DNA of 64,000 nucleotides from Candidatus Hermodarchaeota archaeon (GCA_016840065.1 JAEOTB010000054.1:1-64000), one strand, 5' to 3'; shown: positions 23,601-28,870, numbered from the stretch's first letter. Made by a program: numbers and translations. Notes: a model not told the origin generated them from the sequence alone.

Positions 23601-23943
23601 CAGTCCATCCCGCGGGTAGGCGTATCTCTCCGTATCGGTCGTCGCCATAGTCCATTGGATTTGATTCGGGAACCTCCAGCGATTGGTTTGTTCCCACAGC
23701 ATACTCGGTCGTGTTCAGTACGGTTCCAAGCCCGTCGTACTGGTATTCTCCATCAACCAAGGTGGGTCCAGCAGGTGGTAAGGGGGTAGATATACCCAAG
23801 AGGGAGGAAGGCACCTCAGAGCTAGACCCAGCAGAATCTGGTATCCCCGCCATGTTGATTAATGGAAATGCGGGTGCTATGAGGGAGGAGGACAGAATGA
23901 AGAGTGAAAAGAGAAGAAGTAACGCTTGTTTCCTGAATCTCAT
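2614..23943 (-). CDS. Giant repetitive secreted/type-I membrane protein (adhesin-like, Ig-like/beta-sandwich repeats), 7109 aa
   Basis: Single uninterrupted ORF; N-terminal signal peptide MRFRKQALLLLFSLFILSSSLIAPAFP; about 40 core units containing CPVGG(D/N)Q; C-terminal TM segment (GGIALAVILIIIVLFWLLWT); Pro/Glu-rich cytoplasmic tail. Confidence 0.95.
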   Translation of the reverse strand: MRFRKQALLLLFSLFILSSSLIAPAFPLINMAGIPDSAGSSSEVPSSLLGISTPLPPAGPTLVDGEYQYDGLGTVLNTTEYAVGTNQSLEVPESNPMDYGDDRYGEIRLPAGWTGYELIGNVDNLHDKLYWINGTRENGDFEASSGSDPTEWNYTSYWVASPNSHSGSYGTSYGRSSTNGVRVQAAWSNNYDMNDDSYAAWFNNISIPRTDVSYAKLTFYVQVNQISVGQPDCRGNLVIYVEVEGIVYPRLLASTAPNDGQWYQVNVSIPYDDILTWSLPLLTVRLGLSFTADVDAPAAEEWALDFDDVTLEITGKAQPDHAWVDLRLNSTAVTSTGYGTGTITLTGTWANPGASHSTVQALWETYSSNSSGVYFDYNLTLYITKDSTTEQQTGPEGTTFSAQNETSVYWNTWYYAYQPFYFDDYNLTIALPTTETWTIDTVIDALFNNRTSPVTTDSNSTHIRMTHSTINDAYGWWNFTLTSPNRVDTVTLNFDTFQIAPNTPNSLSVSATFGKTTGEANLTLYDPSGTIVAEDTQSVVAGAASFSAVSFDNGTEFAAGEYTLCVSYDNGDTQSMTAAGFNSTIITVTHGTTTLIPQYSTIEVIRQTGSYFYPRVRFYSNDTSPTDTFLEGATVVGNWTGSDTFELVGGFYVVELDSTAQNAGNYTLRVNATKQYHADAYCLITVSVVEETTLTSPSTPGFSIPYGETTNVNFAYRREVDETGIESATVTSNWTNAVNPTAQGSGWYNFTIDSGEVSEPGTYYMTVTAQRTSYQTQTLTLTILVQARNTQLSTGAILTVPFGNDSVFDITLTDLDNSSNPVSNSTGHIHLQVWNSTHRWDTLGYATITYSGSIGVYEISLNTSYLEGLGTHTFEIRFYWYLNGSANDPFFANRTVTAYVSVRARNTQLSSTTPSTLPLNEQANLTVTITDLDEGGANLPSSPNVNLTLWYSGALWTDATITEFAAGIWNITIDTSTLPGAGQYTFTVNFTWYDAAGANNPFYANRTVDVILTLRQINTVVFYDAPNPEPWGTDMSVTINYFVDDSASSEHGTFPAVTTITCELNGTPLVLNINFTWTSLGGGEYLITINASVLTEVALYELDITVTPTSTDYTSASRSLTFDIRAHLTQTIVDQPDPVGIGNNVTVTVTWTDLDTNTDLTASVLDRVDVRFQNGTAISNHTSLTFILDTDDWTTNTYNLTAYVYSNTSLYVYSQGNLRITIRTHQTAVFVEPPDETPWGWQTQLVVQWTDLEDGSLLTDSDLLNVTVLFANGSLVTTANSLTFWLDTSTWNLATETLTVQVYALTSPRLYEDDNATVQVTIRAHRVSVSIQTPNPTAWGLNASLTVTWTDLDNGTTLTDTELDNVTISNCPVGGDQSSSTIGPFTLKTDTWSVGDHLVNATVYSNTNNYQIGSYQVTVTIRAHYASVTADPPAQSPWGTNTSVTINWQDSDTSTAIDLTALDNITVTGCPVGGDQTFTGSFTFILDTEAWSVGSFSLTIYVYGNSSYYATNGPVIITIREHQTQTVVSPPEQTPFDFNTSISVDWVDLDLGSSDVPSGNLSSIVVSNCPVGGDQTFYSLSFTLDTDSWTVGTYVLTVSVYANGAFGYYLNSSSSLTVIIRIHYTAVTVQPPNSTPYGLNTTLTVIWTDLDTGQILSTSQLDNITVSDCPVGGDQTFTGTFSPTLDTDSWSISTGYSLTVTVYTASGNYADASGSVTVVVRLHRVEVIVNTPAPIAWGLNTSLTVTWNDLDLGTTIDVSNLDNITVSNTPVGGNQTFTGSFIFTLVCDDWNVGAHLITVTAYPDMAPQLYDIDSYNLTITIRAHYVTVTVDPPAQNPWGTNTSLTVNWRDIDTDSDISVSALINITVTNCPVGGDQVFTGSLTFTLDTEDWGVNSYSLTVYVYGNTSYDTGDGTVTITIRAHQTQTITSPPEQTPFDFNTSITVQWVDIDLGSSDVPSGNLSAVVVSNCPVGGDQTFSSLSFTLDTDSWSVGSYTLTITINASAALGFYQNSSSSVTVIIRIHYTTVVVQSPEPTPWSENTSLTIIWTDLDTGAILDTSNLSNITVSGCPVGGNQTFTGTFAPTLDTDSWSISAGYSLSVTIYATTGPRNYSDATGSVTVVIRIHQAEAIASTPAPTAFDLNTSITVTWNDLDTGTSINVSNLDNITVSNCPVGGNQTFTGSLSFTLKTDDWSVGSYQITITVYPDMSPQQYETDIYTVTITIRAHYVSVTINPPAQTAWGENTTLVVNWEDVDTSTTISVSALDNITVTGCPVGGDQTFTGSLTIILDTEGWGVDGHTLTVYVYGNTSYDTGSGSVTVTIRSHQTQTIVSPPEQTPFDFNTSITVQWVDLDLGSVDVASGNLSSVVISNCPVGGDQTFTSLSFTLDTDSWTTGSYTLTVTVYANVSLGFYQNSSASVTVTIRLHYTAVVAQSPEHTPWGENTSLILVWTDLDTGAILDTSNLQNITITNCPVGGDQVFTGTFTFTLDTDSWSISAGYTLTVNLYATTGPRNYNDPTTSVTVVVRTHRTEIIVTTPAPTGWGLNTSSTLVWNDLDTGSTIAVVNLDNITVSNCPVGGDQVFTGSYTFTLVTDNWGVGSHQVSVTLYPDMAPQLYDIDSYTVTITIRNHYTSVVVDPPQQSAWGTNTSLTVTYTDTDTSTTISVDALINITVTGCPVGGDQVFTGTFSFILDTEDWGVADHVLTVYVYGNDSYADGSGLVTVTIRSHQTQAIVSPPEQTPFDFNTSISVRWVDLDLGSSDVPSGNLSSIVVSNCPVGGDQTFASLSFILDTDSWTTGSYTLTVTIYANVSLGFYQNSSSSVTVTIRLHYTAVVAQSPEQTPWGFNTSLTLVWTDLDTGAILDTSNLANITITNCPVGGDQVFTGTFTFTLDTDSWSISAGYSLTVNLYAMTGPRNYNDPTTTVTVVIRVHRTEIIVTTPEPTGWGLNTSVTLVWNDLDTGSIIAVVNLDNITVSNCPVGGDQTFTGSFTFTLVTDYWGVGAHPVNITLYPDMAPQQYDIDSYTVTVTIRNHYTSVVVNPPQQSAWGTNTSLTVTYTDTDTSTTISVDALINITVTGCPVGGDQVFTGSYSFTLDTEDWSVVDHVLTVYVYGNDSYADGSGSVTVTIRAHQTQTIVSPPEQTPFDFNTSITVQWVDLDLGSIDVASGNLSSIVVSNCPVGGDQTFGGLSFILDTDSWTTSSYTLTVTVYANASLGFYQNSSSSVTITIRIHYTSVVVQSPEQTPWGENTSLTLVWTDLDTGAILDTSNLENITISNCPLGGDQVFTGAFTFVLDTDSWSISTGYSLTVDLFATTGPQNYSDASSTVTVIIRIHNTEIIVTTPEPTGWGLNTSIILVWNDLDTGSTVTIANMDNITVSNCPVGGDQTFMGSFTFTLVTDDWGVGSHQVNVTLYPDMSPQLYDWDSYTVTVTIRNHYSSVVVDPPQQSAWGTNTSLSVTYTDTDTSTTISVDALINITVTGCPVGGDQVFTGSFTFTVDTEDWGVAGHVLTVYVYSNVSYADGSGLVTVTIRSHQTQTIVSPPEQTPFDFNTSLTVQWVDLDLGSADVASGNLSSVVVSNCPLGGDQTFASLSFTLDTDSWITGSYTLTVTIYANTSLGFYQNSSASVTVTIRLHYTAVVAQSPEQTPWGENTSLTLVWTDLDTGSILDTSNLENITITNCPIGGDQVFTGAFTFVLDTDGWSISAGYTLTVNLYATTGPRNYSDPITTVTVVIRVHRTEIIVTTPEPTGWGLNTSITLTWNDLDTISTIAVVNLDNITVSDCPVGGDQTFTGSFTFTLVTDDWGVGSHQVTVTLYPDMSPQQYNGDSYTLTVTIRNHYSSVVVDPPQQSAWGTNTSLTVTYTDTDTSTTISVDALDNITVTGCPVGGDQVFTGSYSFTLDTKDWGVAGYVLTVYVYSNVSYADGSGLVTVTIRSHQTQGIISPPEQTPFDFNASITVQWVDLDLGSSDVASGNLSSVVVSSCPVGGDQAFASLSFTLDTDSWTVGSYTLTVTIYANASLGFYQNGSASVTVTIRLHYAAVVVQSPEPTPWGFNTSLTIIWTDLDTGQILDTSNLANITVSGCPVGGDQTFTGTFTPVLDTDGWSISAGYTLTVTAYATTGPRNYSDASGSVTVVIEIHRVEVIVSTPAPTGWGLNTSVTLTWNDLDTGTTINVVNLDNVTVSDCPVGGNQSFTGSLSFILVTDDWGVGSHLVTVTIYPVMSPQLYEVDSYQVTITIRNHYVSATVNPPDQSPWGTNTSLEVNWVDTDTSTSIPVDALDNITVTGCPVGGDQVFTSSLSFELDTEDWGVGGYSLTVWVYGNTSYSDDSGTVTVTIRAHQTQTVVSPPQQTPFDFNTSMSVDWLDLDLGSSDVPGGNLSSVVVSGCPVGGDQSFSSLSFDLDTDSWVTGTYVLTVSVNASASLGFYLNSSSTVTVIIRIHFTAVVVQTPNPTPWGFNTSLSIQWIDLDTSTILDTSNLQNITVSGCPVGGDQTFTGSFTPTLDTDSWSISVGYSLTVTAYATTGPRYYDDSSGSLTVVIRIHRTEVIVATPSPTGRGQNTSITVTWNDLDTGTTIASVNVDNATVSNCPVGGNQTFAGVLSFTLDTEAWSVGDYQVVVTVFPDMSPQLYDIDSYTVTVTIRVHYTSVTLDPPAQTPWGSNTSLVVYWVDVDTGEAIPVSALDNITISGCPTGGNQTFTGSLSFALFTQNWSVGSFGLTVTVYGNSSYDTGSGSVTVTIRAHQTQTITSPPEQTPFDFNTSLSIQWTDLDSGSSDVPSGNLSLVVVSSCPTGGDQSFNSLSFTLITDNWTVGTYLLTVTIYANGTLGFYQNSSSTVTVVIRVHYTAIVVQTPDSTPWGFNTTLVITWMDLDTGAILGTSSLDNVTISGCPVGGDQSFSGTLSPVLDTDSWSISAGYTLTVDVYALTGPRNYTDASGSVTVVIRVHRVEVVAATPPATGRGQNTSITVTWNDLDTGTTIAALNVDNVTVSNCPVGGNQTFAGVLSFTLDTEAWSVGAYQVVVTVFPDMSPQLYDIDSYTVTITIRVHYVSVTLDPPSQTAWGVNTSLVVYWIDIDTGEAIPVSALVNITISDCPTGGNQVFTGSLSFSLETANWSVGSFDLTVTVYGNSSYDTGTGSVTVTIRAHQTQTVASPPEQTPFDFNTSMSVDWLDLDLGSSDVPSGNLSLVIVSNCPVGGDQSFASLSFTLDTDSWSVGSYSLTIMVVANASLGFYQNSSSTVTVVIRLHYTSVSIQTPEPTPWGQNTSIVLLWLDLDTGSILDASNLVNVTVSGCPVGGDQVFTGVFSFSLDTDGWSVNAGYSLSISVYATTGPRNYSDASGSVTVVIRGHRVNVVVTPPSPVPADGTVNITVSWEDADVGGVINASLYLNYINTTGSEASYPNLPAINYSVSFLLSAEGWTLTVHTLNVTVFPNDLTLFDIGWGLVTVTIRKHSIVGIIDPISSIPYQNNTWFTLRVNDSDTGEALNGSVVQLTISCSGYSSVIYNTTHWGTYVYNVSEGEYLVYLQSSSWSLGQHSVQITIETTLEYNDGVVNTKVTIRTLAISFLYTPPSSVPWGENGTLVVQYQVDDSVSANDTQVIANGVISISGWSLGTDFFVTDHGDGNYTITFTTTMLSSVGEHSFTISMASPHAYYEDGQIVGLVMTVRPLITTMIYNQVSSTPYGDDVNITLYYLVLDGESQFNGDFIPSATLNVTGLDGLVLVLDVNYTVADYGTYYLITINASLDIGSYKIQVDAIAPSSQYDNASISEITFHVRTVYTELERPPVDEVAFEENFVFQVIYKVLDDDSTQNLDGIPNVDHIYVTTNGSLGWTLTPSNYSVNHLGNGVYEITLNSSLTPYPGRWWVNISAEWDAATPNYEEQWVEAYLISEERPTTVVQTYPTDTGYADDIVVYLNYRDSISGWNNDNITRGGYVSIIVCNATTGAELLTEYVVENATTNPTYEFQIRINASQLGAIYEFLDFQVNVSWVGGNAPFYANATSVFSCRVTGTATVLYSDAPSAVSYQSDINITLHFETDGGNPIDNSSLLVGFEIGCADIPGFNSTFWSLDNSSHLSGVYVVTIHGYMDLDVGTYVFQINMTWPSSPPVPPYYSSATHQVSARITEVTTLLDWVQHEIVYYGMKLNITAWYYDLYTGVNQTDSGLWSLDPALSFTATLNLDGSWNITIDTSLLSAMEWSITLMANKSNYLSQERRIDLQIRPHILQIDRVDPSGLTSECYYLDQFNITVYLSSNHTGLPITSGQVNFTWASLPSDWLVELSGGFYYVLLNTSDVNAQTYVIAVQVTMGSNYTTPLLTYTLTIHPVSTVIDIPAGDTSTITTYLDTMIQLRVIYNVSGGSTITGATLTAYNGSLPIETLLLNATSGYYECWLNTSESEWAARPYQILIYAYATNYELQTTLFVITLDYKPCEITVESSTITSQYGDSVELTVFLGDSQTSLGIDGSTLAFTWGTHSGSLTSNGTLGYYTTVLVTSDIPKTYQLVITHETQQRYAYDEEIISLTVTPRETQYEIIGAYTLREIDGVLYNVSIDYTLSSWDAPIHDTLVVVVWFADYSNVTLTDVMGALGASQYSTAHEDFSFDSLTGYWRVEFPLTFYEDAEIQFTFDLDYHQQAEFSRSLSVTPIPVLLDWTAESLGLFPADNMFYVGQSYSFEFYLNDTYHICGVTNATIEISFSGSLSSTSVSVVEDTGRPGYYIVSVFGPAPSQGMVTFTAVKQDYSSSELQVGFFFEHNPLMNMMINGGIALAVILIIIVLFWLLWTRMLSVPPEVRRLRRLARKVGREGSFELSSKDRDRIRTRDAIMSKSVRQAFDQIDIPVQPAIVPVTTTIEEVSDSEEDILVQLEAISGLSPAERSELARQMMKIPRTDRVWFLDDLRRQMSERRMDPLTRRTDTPSEPEQQPEPVEPTEPIEEPSIPDEPPPPIEDEEPEPEPEVVEEQPEPEDEPETEPEVTESTEFVEPDEPEPIPEPVEPSVPVEPSEPITPLEPEVETPIEPAEPVTPLEPAEPVPTEPTPTTEPDTDVPLEPPEPIDIEEVEPLEPPIEPPEPEVPSLEVAIRQELDKIPGLQEEEKADLIERLKAMSKEERDAVYQSLRAAFGG
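3628..3715 (-). other. Transmembrane segment of the giant protein separating the extracellular repeats from the cytoplasmic tail
   Basis: Encodes about MMINGGIALAVILIIIVLFWLLWTRML followed by basic residues RRLRRLARK. Confidence 0.85.
7924..19971 (-). repeat. Coding higher-order tandem repeat: 40 units of about 100 aa in a four-type super-repeat (A-B-C-D), period 1206 bp
   Basis: Ten copies of the PPEQTPFDFNTS-type (A unit) anchor at about 8485, 9691, 10897, 12103, 13309, 14515, 15721, 16927, 18133 and 19333; eight intervals are exactly 1206 bp and one is 1200 bp. Unit lengths counted for super-repeat 3 are 101+102+101+98 aa. Confidence 0.95.
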
Positions 23944-24325
23944 ATTATCTAACCCCTGATGCTTTAGGCGATGAATAAGGGTTGTAAAGCCTTGTGCTGA
24001 TCGTTAGAAGGACACCTAGGTGTGTTGGGTTCTGATATTTTAGAGCCACTTAAGAACTCCAATAAACGGTCTGGCAGCATACACACTTCAAAACCTCATG
24101 AATCCACCGCAATGCATTATAAAGGAGCCAGCAATGCTGTATAAATAGATTTTCAGTTTAATTTTAATTTATATTGTAATCTGCCCTGTTTTTGTGATTT
24201 CGTGAATTAAATCCCTGTTTTTCGAGAAAAATAGCTCTCATTCTTCTGTCAGAAGGTTTTCCATTAGTTGTCGCTGAATGAGGAGTTTAGTTTCCTGGGG
24301 TACTGCTATGCTTCTTAAAGCGTAT

Positions 24326-26452
24326 CTATTCATCATTTGGTGTAACACGGAAGGCTTCGATGCATGAGAGTTTGGTCTGGGTGTGTAGGCGCTCTGGTAT
24401 GAGCTGGGCTTGCCATAGTTTGTGAAGCCCCTGGTATATGATGACCTCAACTTCAGGATCTTTTAGCAGATTGTTTCGTTGGGCTTGACGTTCTAGGGTT
24501 TCTGCAAATTCTGGGTTCTCCTCCCAGGAGGTTTCTATTTTCTCTTTAAGGAATGTGAGGAAGTCAGGGTCGAGTTCGGTGACTGGTGCTGTCCGCTGTT
24601 CTAGGTTACGGGGAACCCGTCGATCGAGATCCATTAAGAGAAGGGGAGGGATGGCGAAAAGGTGGGTTGTCTCGTTATCTCGCTGAAATCCTAGTAGGAA
24701 GAAGGGTATCTGTAGCTCAAGAACGGTATCGGTGGGCAGTAGTGCCTCTGGTTCCATGAGATATTCTTCAAATAACTCCTTTCTTCCCTGACAATGTTTA
24801 ATCTGGTCCTGAATTGATTCTTGAATTTTGGTGGAGAGATTCTCCAATGTTTGTTGGCGTTCTTGGATTTCTTGGAGCTTCTGATCTCGTTCCTGGTCTA
24901 GGGCAACAAGTCGGGCTTTCTCTTGTCGAACCAGTTCTGCATAGTGGTTGCGGAGTCCAGATATTCTCTCTTCAGCGTTACGGTTCAATTCTTCAAGATC
25001 CTTCTCAATTTGCTGAATGAGCTTACGCCGATCCTTTATCTTATCCCGCAACTCACTGCTGAAGGATTTATCAAAAACATCGAGCACAGACCTCATATCA
25101 TCCATGAATCGAGGAACATTGGGGTCAACCTCTGAATCTACTTTGATGAGTTGGGCAAGGGCTTCTCTTTGCTGTACAAAATCCTCATCAACTGGCTCCA
25201 AGCTAAATCTTAGCCTTTCGACGAGTTTGGACTCTTCACCCTGCCACCACTCCTTCGCTTCGTCTATTGCTGAGTTTTCCTGTCGGGATAGCTCTTCTAG
25301 GTTCCGATTGATTTCCTGTACCAGATTCTCACGCCGTGTTTCATAGTAGGATTGCATTTCATCAAACTCTCTCTCAGCTCGCTTAGTCCAGTTTCGAACT
25401 TCTTCTTGGAAATGAATCCTGAACTTGTCCCACTGTCCTGCTGCAGAGACATGGCTCTGGATGGCTTCATCATAGAACCTTTCAGTTGCGTGGATACTCT
25501 GGGACTGAACTACCTTTGGGGGGAGAGGTGAAGCATATTCTACCTTTGAGCTTGCTAGGCTGCTCAGCTTCCTGATTAGCTTGGCAAATTTAGGAGTAAC
25601 AAGATAGGTTTCGAAGGGGCTGGTTCGAGGGCTCGCGATGATGTCTTCTTGAAGTTTCTCAAGCCCTGCAAGGAACTCGAGGTTAGTTTCGACTTTGAGG
25701 AGGGCTTCGTATCTGCTGGTGGAGGGCATATTACCCCGTTCTACTGCATGCTGATTTAGGGCTAACCCATCGATAATCGCAATGTTTCCATTTTGTTGAC
25801 GCACAATCCATAGGGGCCAAAGAACCTTAGAGAAGAATTGATAGCATCCTTTTTTGAGTGGCTTGAGCTGTCTTGTATTCTGGCGGATGTCCTCAGCCAG
25901 GAGGTAAACAGCTGCTAGTTCTTGGTGGGTGTCTAGCACCAGAGAACTATCCATTTCGAGAGAGTGAATTGATGGCTCATCTAAGCTTTTTCCGTCTAGG
26001 GAAAAGGGAAGCGAGAATTGTGCATCCCCTTCTGTACGCCGACTCTCCGCAACAATTACTTCGATATCCTCTGTAAAGTCCCCAAAGGGGGCTGGATTAC
26101 CGTCCCAATCAGTAAGCATAGTTTGATATTTCTCAACAAAGCGTCGCTTGATCTCGGTGAGGACCTTTTGTCCATCTTGTGGATTATGGGCTTTATCGGT
26201 GGCGACGGCGAAGAGGATGTCATTTGACTTGTGAAGTAGGAAGTAGAAACTCACTTCGCCTAGATTGATGGTTTCGATGCCGCCATGGCCCAGTTCTTCG
26301 GCAAAGGCGTTTAAGGCGCTGTAGAACCCGCTAAATACCGCTTCGTCTACTCCTCGTCTGCTAAACGTCTTGTGGACCATTACTTCACCGGTTGCTCGCT
26401 TGAGCACATAGACATCACGTATCATTTCGACCAACATCCGATAATGTTTCAA
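24326..26452 (-). CDS. Longin-like N-terminal domain plus long coiled-coil protein
   Basis: 708 aa; N-terminus IRDVYVLKRATGEVMVHKTF/...VFSGFYSALNAFAEELG/...ETINLGEVSFYFLLHKSNDILFAVATDK/...KVLTEIKRRFVEKYQTML fits longin order b-b-a-b-b-b-a; heptad-rich, charged middle region. Confidence 0.65.
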   Translation of the reverse strand: MKHYRMLVEMIRDVYVLKRATGEVMVHKTFSRRGVDEAVFSGFYSALNAFAEELGHGGIETINLGEVSFYFLLHKSNDILFAVATDKAHNPQDGQKVLTEIKRRFVEKYQTMLTDWDGNPAPFGDFTEDIEVIVAESRRTEGDAQFSLPFSLDGKSLDEPSIHSLEMDSSLVLDTHQELAAVYLLAEDIRQNTRQLKPLKKGCYQFFSKVLWPLWIVRQQNGNIAIIDGLALNQHAVERGNMPSTSRYEALLKVETNLEFLAGLEKLQEDIIASPRTSPFETYLVTPKFAKLIRKLSSLASSKVEYASPLPPKVVQSQSIHATERFYDEAIQSHVSAAGQWDKFRIHFQEEVRNWTKRAEREFDEMQSYYETRRENLVQEINRNLEELSRQENSAIDEAKEWWQGEESKLVERLRFSLEPVDEDFVQQREALAQLIKVDSEVDPNVPRFMDDMRSVLDVFDKSFSSELRDKIKDRRKLIQQIEKDLEELNRNAEERISGLRNHYAELVRQEKARLVALDQERDQKLQEIQERQQTLENLSTKIQESIQDQIKHCQGRKELFEEYLMEPEALLPTDTVLELQIPFFLLGFQRDNETTHLFAIPPLLLMDLDRRVPRNLEQRTAPVTELDPDFLTFLKEKIETSWEENPEFAETLERQAQRNNLLKDPEVEVIIYQGLHKLWQAQLIPERLHTQTKLSCIEAFRVTPNDE

Positions 26453-26527
26453 AGATTATTAAGCCTAGCGCCAGTACAATAACAGGTATCACCTTTTTGA
26501 AGATAACTATAGGAGATTGTATAGGCA

Positions 26528-28000
26528 ATGATGCTAGCCGGGTTGTTAGAAAGAGATAGTAAGCTCCGAAGCCTTGCTAATCCCCTCTTCTGGGGCCCCC
26601 TTCTAGCTATCATCGTTGTAAAACTTTGGGTCTTTCATCTCTCCATAGTTAGGTATATTGAGAGCCAAACAGTTTACTTTAGCTACGGATACTTTTACTT
26701 CGGAATGGATTTTGAGATTGTAGAACCTTATGGTGACTTCCAAGCATACTATATGAACTTTGTAGAGCAGTTTACGCAAGGATATCTGCCATATACACCG
26801 GATTTGTACATGGTCGAAGAAAGCCAAGTCTATATTTATCCCCCCCTTTTTCTTTACATCATTACTGCGTTCTATTTCCTGCCCGTAGAATTGGGTTTTC
26901 CTGACTTGCTGCTGATGGGGCAGGACCTTCATTTTGCACGAGTTGGATTCAGTTTCATTTTCTTCGATATTGCCACCTGTATCATTATCTACGGTGCAGC
27001 TAAGAAACTGACATCCAATCGAATTCTTCCTGCTACCGCAATGTTGTTGTTTGGTCTGAATCCCATCACCCTCTGGTGGGGTGACTACATTTGGATGAGT
27101 ACACCCATCCATACCTTCTTTCTCATCCTGGGGTTCTACTTCATGTTAGATGGGCGGCTCCGTTGGGCTGCGTTTTGGGTTGCAATTGCTACGATGGTAA
27201 AACAGACCGCAGGACTTCTGCTTCCTCTTATACTCATGGTGGAGCTATCTCGTGGCTGGCGTCGTGTTCCCATCAGCCTTGGCATTATGGCTTTCGTGAT
27301 CGTTACCCTCTCATTGCCCTATCTAGTTATCTATCCTGTGAATTATATCTCAGCTGTGGCTAGCGGAATGGGGGGTTACTGGATGGAGTCCCTACCCCTT
27401 CAGACCTATCCTGTTCCTATCTCTGTTCTTGCCTGGTATCTGCCACCAGTTCTGAATAGCATTATCCTTTGGGCTGTGTATCTTGGTATACCATTTCTTG
27501 TTTCTCTCACAATGCTCTGGGTTATTGCGTATTTGGTCGAGGAGAAAACTGGTCGCCGTTATAGAGAACAAATCCTGGTGCTTTGTCTTCTTCTCTCCTT
27601 GGCATTGCATTCCTTCTTTTCCCGGGGAATCTACAAGTACTATCTTATTGCCTTGTTGCCCTTCCTTGTCCTCCTTATTCCTGCTCTTAGTGGCCCACTT
27701 GTTCCCCTTCGACAAACTAGGTTAATGGACTCGGTGTTTTCGCGGAGTCCTTTGCGGTTGCTTCCTATTAGGCTTCAGCATGCGGCCAGGTCTTTTCTTA
27801 CGTTAGGACAGTCGGTTGTTAATCGTTTAGCGACTTGGGCTTTGCTACTTGTTTCTTTCGTGAGTATAGCCCTCTTCACGGTCCATCGTTTTGTTTCGCC
27901 TGCTATCCTACTTACGCTTTTTCTATGCTGTCTTCTAGGAGCTTGGTATCATTTCGATTGGAAATCCCGTTCAAAACCGACGAAGAAAAATGAAGGATAG
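26528..28000 (+). CDS. Polytopic membrane protein, GT-C-like glycosyltransferase fold (predicted)
   Basis: 490 aa, about 10 hydrophobic segments; YPPLFLYI and LNPITLWWGDYIWMST motifs typical of GT-C/mannosyltransferase-like proteins. Confidence 0.6.
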   Translation: MMLAGLLERDSKLRSLANPLFWGPLLAIIVVKLWVFHLSIVRYIESQTVYFSYGYFYFGMDFEIVEPYGDFQAYYMNFVEQFTQGYLPYTPDLYMVEESQVYIYPPLFLYIITAFYFLPVELGFPDLLLMGQDLHFARVGFSFIFFDIATCIIIYGAAKKLTSNRILPATAMLLFGLNPITLWWGDYIWMSTPIHTFFLILGFYFMLDGRLRWAAFWVAIATMVKQTAGLLLPLILMVELSRGWRRVPISLGIMAFVIVTLSLPYLVIYPVNYISAVASGMGGYWMESLPLQTYPVPISVLAWYLPPVLNSIILWAVYLGIPFLVSLTMLWVIAYLVEEKTGRRYREQILVLCLLLSLALHSFFSRGIYKYYLIALLPFLVLLIPALSGPLVPLRQTRLMDSVFSRSPLRLLPIRLQHAARSFLTLGQSVVNRLATWALLLVSFVSIALFTVHRFVSPAILLTLFLCCLLGAWYHFDWKSRSKPTKKNEG

Positions 28001-28079
28001 TTACTAGAAGCAGTCATATCATGAGCATCTGCTGCAAAACAAGTAATACGGTGCACGTTAAACGAACCCAGATACCAAC

Positions 28080-28367
28080 CTAGGCTCTAATTCGCTCTCC
28101 ACAATGTGGACAGTAGGTTTCATCAGGTTCCAGACTGACTGTTTTTCCGCAGAATCTACATTCCATTACCAGGGACTGTTGAACCCCAACTCGATCTGCC
28201 TCAAATGCAGTCTCCTGTTCTTCTTTAGATGTCTGAGAGCCCCAGAAAAAGATAGGCGGGAGAAGGAAGAAGATTAGGAAGGGGAACCCAGGGATGAGCA
28301 GCCAGAGAACCACCATTAGAAGTGTGAGAATCACACTGATTATGGATATCAGGTACCACCGTTTCAT
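28080..28367 (-). CDS. Small two-TM protein with C-terminal zinc ribbon
   Basis: 95 aa; two hydrophobic segments and CRFCGKTVSLEPDETYCPHCG. Confidence 0.7.
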   Translation of the reverse strand: MKRWYLISIISVILTLLMVVLWLLIPGFPFLIFFLLPPIFFWGSQTSKEEQETAFEADRVGVQQSLVMECRFCGKTVSLEPDETYCPHCGERIRA

Positions 28368-28403
28368 TTCCTCAGTGAACTCCTTTGGGTGATTCCCAAG
28401 CCC

Positions 28404-28856
28404 TCATTTGGGATCAGGAACCTCGTCTAGGTGCTCTGTGATTCTATTGATAATGTAGTGGGAACGTCGGATTGCTGTAAGGGAGCCGAATTCGGCATAG
28501 TGTAGCTCATCGGAGGATAAGGTTTTTCCGCGTTTTCCCCTCAATTTTTCAAGGAAATCTTCGAGGTGGTGCTTTACCTCCCGGAGGGAGGAAATAGCTT
28601 CTGAGGATGCGCCTATTAGCAGTTGTGCGAGTTCCTTTGCTGGAGGAATTCCTGATGTATCAGAGAGTAGGTTGCGCACCTCCTTAAAATGGGATTTTAT
28701 ATTTTCGAGTACAACTCGTAGTTCTTCAGCTGTTCGCAGCATGGTCTCGAGTTCTTCTAGACTCTGAGAGGGGGATATTTTCTCAATTGCTTTCTCAAAG
28801 GGACTGAGGATTGTTTCGAGTTGGTTTTGTAATTTCAGGATTTTTGCACGGCTCAT
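28404..28856 (-). CDS. Helical hypothetical protein
   Basis: 150 aa, predicted all-helical; compactly placed between same-strand genes. Confidence 0.6.
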   Translation of the reverse strand: MSRAKILKLQNQLETILSPFEKAIEKISPSQSLEELETMLRTAEELRVVLENIKSHFKEVRNLLSDTSGIPPAKELAQLLIGASSEAISSLREVKHHLEDFLEKLRGKRGKTLSSDELHYAEFGSLTAIRRSHYIINRITEHLDEVPDPK

Positions 28857-28870
28857 AACATCACCATAGT

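Noticed and set aside
23944-24325. AT-rich 380-bp gap upstream of the giant gene as a possible ncRNA locus
   Set aside because: No convincing stem-loop, tRNA-like or conserved RNA motif seen by eye; more likely promoter/5' region.
24238-24450. 70-aa minus-strand ORF overlapping the longin/coiled-coil gene end
   Set aside because: Out-of-frame overlap with the 708-aa CDS and AT-rich intergenic DNA; no independent support.
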